5,920 bases of DNA, taken from Oligoflexia bacterium. Lineage in GTDB: Bacteria; Bdellovibrionota; UBA1018; CAIMNF01. Numbering within the stretch: the stretch's first letter is position 1; each line of letters begins with the position of its first letter. Shown here in pieces: positions 1 to 5,398 of this stretch. The stretch spans positions 1-5,920 of the forward strand of contig CAIMNF010000027.1 in the NCBI GenBank assembly GCA_903842755.1. The letters run 5' to 3'. The notes below the pieces were generated by a model. The model was given only the letters and a program-made list of their open reading frames with translations, was not told the origin of the DNA and did no database searches. Both the position numbers and the translations under genes were made by a program.

Positions 1-40
1 AATCCTGTAGGATTTGGGGGCCGTTTTTGATCGGTTTCAT
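1..40 (-). CDS. N-terminal start of an unidentified gene, cut by the left edge
   Basis: Reading leftward, an ATG at 40-38 opens a frame that stays open to the edge and gives MKPIKNGPQILQD (13 codons). It is preceded by a purine-rich AAGAGGAT at about 49-56, with AGAGGA roughly 8 nt before the ATG, which is a good Shine-Dalgarno placement. The gene lies downstream of the hybrid kinase on the same strand, about 146 bp after its stop, so it could be co-transcribed or have its own promoter. Thirteen residues are too few to assign a family. The call rests only on the start codon, the ribosome binding site and the open frame. Confidence 0.5.
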   Translation of the reverse strand, partial: MKPIKNGPQILQD

Positions 41-170
41 TTCAAATATCCTCTTTTCTTGTTGAGTTTAGGTTTAGTGAACGTAGCATATTCATTGGAC
101 GCCACTGAGTGATTAAGAAGGTCTTAAGATTAATTAAAACGCCTAAAGCAAAGGTGAATGAATCAGTGAG
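41..170. other. Intergenic region between the hybrid kinase and the left-edge gene
   Basis: This AT-rich stretch has no convincing coding potential. It contains the ribosome binding site of the left-edge gene (about 49-56) and AT-rich palindromic words (CTTAAG near 123, TTAATTAA near 130). I looked for a leftward sigma-70 promoter and found only weak candidates, for example TATGCT on the minus strand near 87-92 with no good -35 box, so no promoter is called. Confidence 0.5.
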
Positions 171-199
171 CGAACTGCCATAAGTTTTATGGCAGTTCG
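171..199 (-). terminator. Strong perfect hairpin spanning the hybrid kinase stop codon
   Basis: Arms 171-183 (CGAACTGCCATAA) and 187-199 (TTATGGCAGTTCG) are a perfect 13-bp inverted repeat with a 3-nt loop at 184-186. The TAA stop of the hybrid kinase (189-187) lies inside the stem, so the last codons and the stop are part of the hairpin. No U-run follows on either strand, so it does not look like a standard intrinsic terminator. It may act as a 3' stabilising structure or a Rho-assisted or weak terminator. The structure itself is certain; the role is inferred. Confidence 0.45.
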
Positions 200-3100
200 A
201 TTTCACTCTGAAGAAGTGCTTCATACAGCTGAGTCATATTAATAGGTTTACTTAAATGAGCTTTAAATCCAGCCAAAAGCGCATTTGAAATATCCTTTTT
301 ACCGGCAAGTGCGGTCAAGGCGATTGCGGGTATTTTCCTTTTTTCTTTTACTGTCATTGAGCGAATTTTACGAAGCAGGCAATACCCATCTTCGCCTGGC
401 ATGGCGATGTCGATGATCATCTCGTCGGGAGTGAAGGTAGTCAGGGACTCCATCGCCTCTATGGCGCAAGAAGCCTGCCTGACCTCCACCCCTGCCAAGC
501 TAAGGGTGTTGGTGATGGCTTCCCTTGCATCGGGATCATCTTCTACTACTAAAACCTTCATTCCAGAAAGGATCCTTTTTGATGCGGTAGACTTCTTGTG
601 AGGAATAGTTTGAATGGGTTTAGCATCTAAAGTGGGTAGAGTTACTGTAAATGTTGCGCCTTTATTTGATCCTTTGCTAAAAACGGTGATGGTTCCGTGA
701 TGGATTTCAACCAAATGATGAACAATGGCTAAACCAAGACCTAAACCGCCATGTGTTCGCGTGCTGCTCGATTCTTCTTGGGTGAATCGTTTAAAAACGT
801 GAGGCAAAAATTCTTTCTTAATTCCAATGCCCTGGTCCTTAATTCTGACTTGGGCGCCCGTTTTGTGTTGATCGAGTATTACGGGCTTTAATTGAATAGA
901 AATAACGGAATCGGGAGGTGAGAATTTAAGAGCGTTGATGAGCAGATTCCAGAAAATTTGCTGAAGGCGGATAGGATCGCCTGAAACTTGACCCGCTTGC
1001 CCTTCATTTTTTACAGATATTTTGATGTGTTTGGACAGCGCAGTTCCACTGACCGTCTCTACCGCCGCCAGGAGAATTTCTTTTAAATTCACGGAAATAC
1101 ATTTCATTTTCAAATTACCAGTTACAATTCTTGACACGTCCAGGAGGTCCTCAATTAATTGAGTTTGCGTTTGGGCCGCCCGTTCAATAACTTGACTGGC
1201 TTTTTTAATCCTATTTTCATCGTACGGCCCATATTGGAGCATTTGGGCCTGCAGCAAGAGGGAGGTCAGCGGGGTTCTTAATTCATGAGAAAGTGTTGCT
1301 AAAAACAAGTCTTTACTGACGTTGGCTTGGTCAGCTATGGTACGGGCCTCTTGTGCTTGCTTGAGTAGAGCTTTTCTGGCCGTGATTTCTTCAAGACTGA
1401 TTAAAAATAAGGCGGTATTCGGAGGTGCTTGAATGGGTCTACCGGATGCGGACAGAACTTGGGGTGTCCGATTTGCAAGCGAGTGAGTAATCTCAATATT
1501 TTGAAAGGATTTCCGAGCAAGGATTTGCGGCAGAAGAGCAGCTTTTAGCTCTGAAAAATGTGTAGTTTTTGAATGAAGTCCAAAAAAATTCTTTTGGACG
1601 ACTTGCGCTTTCTCGAAATGATATGTTTCATAAAATGCATGATTAGCAGAGTTGATTTGAAGATGGTCGTTTAAAACGATGAGTGGAATGGGAACGGCTT
1701 CCACAATACTTTCCGCATAGTCGCGGATCCATTCGGCATCAATAACGGCTCTTTTCAGAAAGTCTACATTGGTCAAAGACAGGATTACTCCATCGGTTTG
1801 TCCGGAGCTAGACAGGTACGGCTTGATTTGTAATCGCTGCCATTGCTTTTGCCGATCCTGAACTTCAATTTCCATGGGCTTATGGTTAGACAGGACTTCT
1901 TGAATATCCCGGTCTAATGAATCCACGTGAATATTGAATTTAATTTCGTCAATAGAACGACCTACGTCCGTGGCGACGACATTTAAAAGTGAAGTGGCTT
2001 GAGGAGTGAAGCGCTTGATCCGCTTATGAACGTCTAAAATCACAATAGGAATTTGAACGCAGTAAAGTATATTCACTAAATCGTCGTTAATTTTTCTAAT
2101 TTCAAGGCTTCGGTTTTGAAGCTCATCATTTACGGTGATGAGTTCTTCATTGGTGGATTGGAGCTCTTCTTTTGCCGTTTCAAGCTCTTCATTCATACTT
2201 TGAAGTTCTTCATTGCCGGAAGTCAGTTCTTCATTCGTCGTGTGCAGGGTATCATTTGCAATTTTGTGGTCGTCACAGAGTGACTTTAATTCTAAGTCAA
2301 GCTCAGTCTTTTTTGCTTGAAACTTCTTATTTCCGTATGCACATGGCAAATCTTCAAATTGAATCAAATAGTAATGCTGAGAAGATTCTACTTGGTCGGT
2401 ATCCGGTGTGACCAGAATAGGAGTCACCCTGATGTTACAAAGTAAGCGTTGCTTTAGGTTTCTAAAGGCGACATTTTTTCTTGTGACAGAAGTTGCTTTT
2501 AATTTGGCCTCTTTTATGGCGCTTTTCGTGGCGGCATAGAGTCCAAGTCTTAGAGTTTTAAACAGGTTTTGACGGGGCTCTGTAGGTAAAGTGTCTAAAT
2601 AATGATCAGTTCGACCGCGGTATTGAATTACATCAAGGCGTTTATTAATGAGGACGCTAGTTGGGGCATAGTCCGATAGGATAATTTCATTTGTTTTCCG
2701 AGTAAGCGTTGATTCAAGCGAATCCAGAGACAGTCGGCGACTTTGAGAGAGTGTAGGTGGGGTGATCGGGGGTTGCAAAGGGGATTTTTGGGAAAAAGCG
2801 GTTAAAGGATGAGGGACTTTATTGAAAATTCTCGCAGGGTCCAAAAACACGTTAAATAGGGAAGGGGCCGCACCTGTGTTTTCGGTTTGTCCTAAGAGCA
2901 AAAAACCGGAGGGGTTAAGGCAATAGTGAAAAGTGTCGAGAACCTTTTTTTGAAGCATCCCCTCAAAATAAATTAAAACGTTGCGGCAGGTGATCAGGTC
3001 CATCTTAGAGAAAGGCGGATCATGGGTCACGTTATGTTTTACAAAAGTACAGAGTTCCCGCACTTTAGTTTTGATTCGGTAACCGTCTTCCGTTTTGTCA

Positions 3101-4293
3101 AAAAAATCAGTACGGTATTTCGTAGGTATTTTGTCCAATTGCGAACCAAGGTAGATGCCGCGTCGTGCGCTCTCGATCATTTTCTCGCTCAAATCAGATC
3201 CGAAAATCTCAATAGAGTATTGAAGTTTTCTTTTATTGAGAAAGTCTAGCAAACTCATGGCGATTGAGTATACCTCTTCTCCCGACGAGCAGCCCACCAC
3301 CCAAATTCGGATTGGTTTTTTTGGATCTCTCTGCCGGACTAATTTGGGGAAGACGCTTTTTGCAAGTTGATTAAAAACTAGGGGGTCCCGAAAAAAGGAA
3401 GTCACATGGATCAGAATATCCTCGGCCAGCTTGACTGTTTCTTCATCGTGTTTTTGGAGATAAATTAAATATTGTTTTCGATTACTGAGTTTGGTCAGGG
3501 CAATACGACGGTCTAATCGTCGGGTCGTGGTGCTGATTTTATATTCGGTAAAGTCAATTTGAGTTACAGATTTTATCAGCTGAAAGATGGAATGGATGGT
3601 TTTCAGATCTTGTGAAAGGATGAGTTCTGTTTGCGCTTTGTTTTTAAGGTAAGAAAGCTTAGACAATCGGATGAGTTCTAAAGCGAGTCTTGGCAGGGTT
3701 AAGCAAAAGTCTGCTACTTCCGCATTGAGTGCATGGAGGGGCATACTCCTATAACGTGCCGTTTTAGGATCTTGGACGAGCGTTACTCCTCCGGCTGCCT
3801 TAATGGCGCGCAAACCTTCCGTGCCGTCTGTCGCGGAGCCAGAGAGAATTACGCCTATGCTTCGATTGCCAAAACTGGTTGCAATTTGACTGAAACAGTA
3901 GTCAATAGAGAGGTTTTGAGGCGAATGTTTCGGGTTCGGTCTTAGGGTGAAGTGACTGTGATTTACGCCAACATTCATTCCGGGTGGTCCCACAAAGAGA
4001 TGATTGGGTAGTAACTGCATTCCTTGCCTTATTTCCAGGACCTGCATCGCAGTTGATTTTCTAAGGACTAGCGGTAAAAGGCTCTCATGGTCTGGTTGCA
4101 GATGTTGAATGAGAATAAAGGTCATCGCGGTATCAGGCGGAAGCCGCTTCAATAAGGTAAGGATGGCTTCTAAACCGCCGGCTGAAGCTCCGATGACCAC
4201 AACAGGCGATAACGACTCCACCATTGGCCCGCGGTGAGCCGGAGGTCCTTTGAATACCACCTTTTTTATTGTTTTCCTTAAGGCAGCGGTCAT
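187..4293 (-). CDS. CheB-CheR-PAS-PAS hybrid histidine kinase with C-terminal receiver
   Basis: This is a protein of about 1368 residues. The start chosen is the ATG at 4293-4291, because GGGAGG (4305-4300) sits 6 nt upstream; an in-frame ATG at 4329 has no such site. Domains in order: CheB methylesterase (about 29-203) with GASAGG and the catalytic Ser37, His64 and Asp156 (in SGSATDG); CheR methyltransferase (about 224-498) with SFFRDP, the SAM-binding GCSSGEE (334-340), GSDLS and NVLIYF; a linker/PAS-like region (about 528-648, RGRTDHYL); six NEELxS-type heptads forming a coiled coil (674-742); PAS 1 (742-846); PAS 2 (852-973); HisKA with SHELRTP and phospho-accepting His1003; HATPase_c with N box Asn1120, G1 DQGIGI (Asp1153) and G2 GLGLGL (1183-1188); and a receiver (1245-1366) with Asp1295, Thr1327 and Lys1349. 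There is no signal peptide or membrane segment, so it is cytoplasmic. The CheB part lacks the N-terminal receiver of classical CheB. Such fusions are known in many bacteria, usually outside core chemotaxis operons; the signal and partner are unknown here. It is divergent from the small regulator at 4386. Confidence 0.95.
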   Translation of the reverse strand: MTAALRKTIKKVVFKGPPAHRGPMVESLSPVVVIGASAGGLEAILTLLKRLPPDTAMTFILIQHLQPDHESLLPLVLRKSTAMQVLEIRQGMQLLPNHLFVGPPGMNVGVNHSHFTLRPNPKHSPQNLSIDYCFSQIATSFGNRSIGVILSGSATDGTEGLRAIKAAGGVTLVQDPKTARYRSMPLHALNAEVADFCLTLPRLALELIRLSKLSYLKNKAQTELILSQDLKTIHSIFQLIKSVTQIDFTEYKISTTTRRLDRRIALTKLSNRKQYLIYLQKHDEETVKLAEDILIHVTSFFRDPLVFNQLAKSVFPKLVRQRDPKKPIRIWVVGCSSGEEVYSIAMSLLDFLNKRKLQYSIEIFGSDLSEKMIESARRGIYLGSQLDKIPTKYRTDFFDKTEDGYRIKTKVRELCTFVKHNVTHDPPFSKMDLITCRNVLIYFEGMLQKKVLDTFHYCLNPSGFLLLGQTENTGAAPSLFNVFLDPARIFNKVPHPLTAFSQKSPLQPPITPPTLSQSRRLSLDSLESTLTRKTNEIILSDYAPTSVLINKRLDVIQYRGRTDHYLDTLPTEPRQNLFKTLRLGLYAATKSAIKEAKLKATSVTRKNVAFRNLKQRLLCNIRVTPILVTPDTDQVESSQHYYLIQFEDLPCAYGNKKFQAKKTELDLELKSLCDDHKIANDTLHTTNEELTSGNEELQSMNEELETAKEELQSTNEELITVNDELQNRSLEIRKINDDLVNILYCVQIPIVILDVHKRIKRFTPQATSLLNVVATDVGRSIDEIKFNIHVDSLDRDIQEVLSNHKPMEIEVQDRQKQWQRLQIKPYLSSSGQTDGVILSLTNVDFLKRAVIDAEWIRDYAESIVEAVPIPLIVLNDHLQINSANHAFYETYHFEKAQVVQKNFFGLHSKTTHFSELKAALLPQILARKSFQNIEITHSLANRTPQVLSASGRPIQAPPNTALFLISLEEITARKALLKQAQEARTIADQANVSKDLFLATLSHELRTPLTSLLLQAQMLQYGPYDENRIKKASQVIERAAQTQTQLIEDLLDVSRIVTGNLKMKCISVNLKEILLAAVETVSGTALSKHIKISVKNEGQAGQVSGDPIRLQQIFWNLLINALKFSPPDSVISIQLKPVILDQHKTGAQVRIKDQGIGIKKEFLPHVFKRFTQEESSSTRTHGGLGLGLAIVHHLVEIHHGTITVFSKGSNKGATFTVTLPTLDAKPIQTIPHKKSTASKRILSGMKVLVVEDDPDAREAITNTLSLAGVEVRQASCAIEAMESLTTFTPDEMIIDIAMPGEDGYCLLRKIRSMTVKEKRKIPAIALTALAGKKDISNALLAGFKAHLSKPINMTQLYEALLQSEIELP
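2113..2238 (-). repeat. Six 21-bp repeats encoding coiled-coil heptads
   Basis: Six consecutive 21-bp units inside the hybrid kinase gene encode heptads TNEELTS, GNEELQS, MNEELET, AKEELQS, TNEELIT and VNDELQN (residues about 686-727 of the protein). On the plus strand the repetition is visible as recurring GTTCTTCATT / GCTCTTC words. The heptads predict a parallel dimeric coiled coil between the methyltransferase half and the PAS-kinase half. This is a known feature of CheB-CheR hybrid kinases. The in-frame 21-bp period could allow unit gain or loss without breaking the frame. Confidence 0.85.
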
Positions 4294-4299
4294 TGCATT

Positions 4300-4305
4300 C
4301 CTCCC
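4300..4305 (-). promoter_or_regulatory. Ribosome binding site deciding the hybrid kinase start
   Basis: On the minus strand GGGAGG is followed by 6 nt (AATGCA) and then the ATG at 4293. This supports the start 12 codons downstream of the longest possible one. A second ATG at 4298-4296 lies within the spacer but is out of frame. Confidence 0.8.
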
Positions 4306-4320
4306 ACAGTCAAATCGAGT

Positions 4321-4333
4321 TACGTTCAACGTA
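4321..4333. promoter_or_regulatory. 13-bp palindrome TACGTTCAACGTA, possible operator
   Basis: TACGTT-C-AACGTA is a perfect 6-bp-arm palindrome with a 1-nt centre. It overlaps the proposed -10 box of the hybrid kinase gene. Its core GTT-N-AAC resembles the core of the second palindrome at 4347-4357 (GTTGTCAAC); the two centres are 25 bp apart. A dimeric regulator binding site is plausible, but the regulator is unknown. Confidence 0.35.
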
Positions 4334-4355
4334 CGCTCAATTCAAGGGTTGTCAA
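4328..4355 (-). promoter_or_regulatory. Probable sigma-70 promoter of the hybrid kinase
   Basis: On the minus strand a perfect -35 box TTGACA (4355-4350) is followed, after a 16-nt spacer, by TACGTT (4333-4328) as a poor -10 box. Transcription would begin near 4321 and leave a leader of about 28 nt that contains the ribosome binding site. The weak -10 box suggests low basal activity or dependence on an activator. Both boxes lie within palindromes (4321-4333 and 4347-4357), consistent with regulator control. The -35 box is clear; the -10 assignment is an inference. Confidence 0.45.
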
Positions 4356-4376
4356 CCTCAGAGAATTAAGCGTACG
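4330..4376. promoter_or_regulatory. Nested inverted repeats in the divergent control region
   Basis: The outer arms 4330-4343 (CGTACGCTCAATTC) and 4363-4376 (GAATTAAGCGTACG) match at 13 of 14 positions, with a 19-bp spacer. Inside the spacer lies a second palindrome, GGTTG-T-CAACC (4347-4357), centred within 1 bp of the centre of the outer arms. The inner palindrome covers the -35 box of the hybrid kinase, and the right outer arm abuts the ribosome binding site of the small regulator. Its position between two divergent signalling genes suggests a shared operator, or a cruciform-prone element. Confidence 0.45.
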
Positions 4377-4385
4377 GTGATGCTC

Positions 4386-4769
4386 ATGCCTAAACCAAAG
4401 CCCATTTTAGTGGTAGATGATGATGAAGGGTTTCGTGAAACCTTAAGAGTAGTGCTGGAGCGGGAGGGATATGAAGTGGTGTGTGCCTCGGATGGGCAAT
4501 CCGCCTTGAATTTGATTCTGATCGATGGCCTGGTATTTAAGATGATTTTTTTAGACTTATACATGCCGCTTAAAGATGGTTGGCAATTTGCCTATGCCGT
4601 CACTAAATACGGATCAAAATTCCAAAGGAAGATACCCATTGTCATTACTTCAGGTAAAGCAGATTTGAGCGAACAGGAAACCAAAAAGAGTTTTGCAGGC
4701 CTTTTACGGAAACCTTTTAAAATTGAAAAGCTAATTGCAACCTGTAAACAATTTGAGTCTTTGGATTAA
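4386..4769 (+). CDS. Single-domain response regulator (CheY-like receiver)
   Basis: This is a 127-residue protein that is almost entirely one receiver domain. It has the acidic pocket (VVDDDE, Asp11-Asp13), phospho-acceptor Asp57 in FLDLYMP, Ser89 in ITSG in the usual Thr/Ser position, and Lys109 in the RKPF motif. There is no DNA-binding or enzymatic output domain, so it should act by protein contacts, as a phosphorelay shuttle or as a phosphate sink. I chose the ATG at 4386 because GGTGA (4376-4380), a match to the extended Shine-Dalgarno sequence, precedes it by 5 nt. The ATG at 4380 is also possible (two extra residues), and longer in-frame starts would run through the palindromic control region. 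It is divergent from the hybrid kinase, the obvious candidate phosphodonor, and sits 71 bp before the membrane-tethered receiver gene, with which it probably forms an operon. Confidence 0.9.
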   Translation: MPKPKPILVVDDDEGFRETLRVVLEREGYEVVCASDGQSALNLILIDGLVFKMIFLDLYMPLKDGWQFAYAVTKYGSKFQRKIPIVITSGKADLSEQETKKSFAGLLRKPFKIEKLIATCKQFESLD

Positions 4770-4791
4770 GAGAATTAAACATTTTCTCATT

Positions 4792-4832
4792 CCGGGTGTA
4801 TTTCCCGGTCGCCTAGACTGGAAGCCGGGGGA
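4792..4832 (+). promoter_or_regulatory. Alternative hairpins around the ribosome binding site of the membrane receiver gene
   Basis: CCCGG (4804-4808) can pair with CCGGG upstream (4792-4796, 7-nt loop). It can also pair as part of an 8-bp stem, 4801-4808 with 4825-4832, that includes two G-U pairs and buries the GGGGGA ribosome binding site. The two pairings are mutually exclusive because they share 4804-4808. This could tune translation of the downstream gene relative to the upstream regulator. The pairing is seen in the sequence; the function is inferred. Confidence 0.3.
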
Positions 4833-4840
4833 TCGTAACG

Positions 4841-5386
4841 ATGAATGAAATTTTAAGCGCAGGAGTTACAGGTTTAGGGGCGGCATTAATTGCTGTTCCG
4901 TGGGTTATTATTTTTGGACTTCCCTTTTTGGCTTTATTTGGAATTCCCTTCTTTCTAGCCTTAAATGCGTTTTTTAGGGTAAAGAAAAGACCCATGTCTG
5001 TTTTAGTGGTGGATGATGATGAAGGTTCAGTCGTGACCTTGCTTTCCATTCTGGCCTGTAAGAAAAATATTGAAGTCCGCGTGGTTCAAAGTGGCCCAGC
5101 TATGATTGAAGAGTTGAAAATGCACGAGTATGATTTGTTATTTTTAGATCGCTTTATGCCAGGCCAAACGGGCGATGATGCGCTCATACAAGCGGATCTT
5201 GCGTTAAGTTCGGGAAAAGATGTTTCAGTTGTATTCTTTAGCGGAGCCGTGGAACGTTTTCAAATTCCCAACTTAAAGCACATTCACAGTGTGGGGCTGT
5301 GGGGTAAGCAAAGCTCCTATCAGGCTCTTGATAGTAAAGTGTCCCGATTACTTTTACAGCTGCGTACCAACGGAATAGCGGCGTGA
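4841..5386 (+). CDS. Membrane-tethered receiver domain protein
   Basis: This is a 181-residue protein. Residues 8-45 are a continuous hydrophobic stretch of about 38 residues without a charged residue, long enough for a two-helix hairpin or one long kinked segment. It is followed by RVKKR (46-50), a positive cluster expected on the cytoplasmic side. Residues 52-174 form a receiver domain: acidic pocket VVDDDE (Asp58-Asp60), phospho-acceptor Asp103 in FLDRFMPG, Ser134 in FFSGA and Lys156 in WGKQ, which lacks the usual following proline. The start at 4841 is favoured by GGGGGA (about 4827-4832) some 8 nt upstream; an internal ATG at 4994 would give a soluble receiver but has only a distant AGGG. 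No output domain is present. Residues 25-29 and 33-37 (FGLPF, FGIPF) are an internal duplication. The gene follows the single-domain regulator in the same direction and converges with the OmpR-type gene. I do not recognise a named family for the N-terminal segment. Confidence 0.8.
   Translation: MNEILSAGVTGLGAALIAVPWVIIFGLPFLALFGIPFFLALNAFFRVKKRPMSVLVVDDDEGSVVTLLSILACKKNIEVRVVQSGPAMIEELKMHEYDLLFLDRFMPGQTGDDALIQADLALSSGKDVSVVFFSGAVERFQIPNLKHIHSVGLWGKQSSYQALDSKVSRLLLQLRTNGIAA
4913..4963 (+). repeat. Imperfect tandem duplication within the membrane segment
   Basis: Two adjacent units, 4913-4936 and 4937-4963, encode FGLPFLAL and FGIPFFLAL. They share most bases, and the second has one extra codon. 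Prolines fall at residues 20, 28 and 36, exactly 8 apart, suggesting a regularly kinked membrane helix or a re-entrant hairpin. Confidence 0.6.
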
Positions 5387-5398
5387 GCTATTCTTATT
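5373..5398 (+). terminator. Hairpin between convergent genes, possible terminator
   Basis: GAATAGC (5373-5379) and GCTATTC (5387-5393) form a perfect 7-bp stem with a 7-nt loop that contains the TGA stop of the membrane receiver gene, followed by TTATT on the plus strand. The hairpin also lies just past the stop of the convergent OmpR-type gene, although no U-run follows on that strand. With only 10 bp between the two stop codons it is the only visible candidate to end transcription. Confidence 0.4.

Noticed and set aside
121..140. AT-rich imperfect palindrome GTCTTAAGAT-TAATTAAAAC
   Set aside because: Only about 6 of 10 pairs match, which is expected in AT-rich sequence.
42..224. 60-codon leftward open frame overlapping the end of the hybrid kinase gene
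   Set aside because: It overlaps the kinase C-terminus in another frame, has no recognisable domain and no convincing ribosome binding site, and stops just before the better supported start at 40.
401..601. Plus-strand open frames inside the hybrid kinase gene (401-601, 2172-2411, 3022-3249, 3733-3945)
   Set aside because: They lie entirely within a gene with strong domain matches on the other strand and show no recognisable motifs of their own.
4294..4329. Upstream in-frame ATG at 4329 adding 12 residues to the hybrid kinase
   Set aside because: The strong GGGAGG sits immediately before the ATG at 4293, and the extension would lie over the proposed -10 region and transcription start.
4269..4379. 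Long N-terminal extension of the single-domain regulator from an ATG at 4269
   Set aside because: It would run through the opposite gene's start and the palindromic control region, has no domain content, and receiver domains normally begin within a few residues of the VVDDD motif.
4770..4788. GAGAA/TTCTC hairpin after the single-domain regulator as a terminator
   Set aside because: The stem is only 5 AT-rich bp with a 9-nt loop and no following U-run, so it is too weak to call.
4358..5049. Minus-strand open frames opposite the two small regulators (4358-4564 and 4813-5049)
   Set aside because: They are antisense to receiver domains; serine/threonine-rich stretches such as SSSSTTK are the reverse reading of the GATGATGATGAAGG receiver motif.
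4994..5386. Shorter soluble receiver starting at the internal ATG 4994
   Set aside because: The only purine-rich site (AGGG at 4976-4979) is 14 nt away, whereas the ATG at 4841 has GGGGGA at a normal distance and the upstream codons encode a coherent hydrophobic segment. It remains the main alternative.
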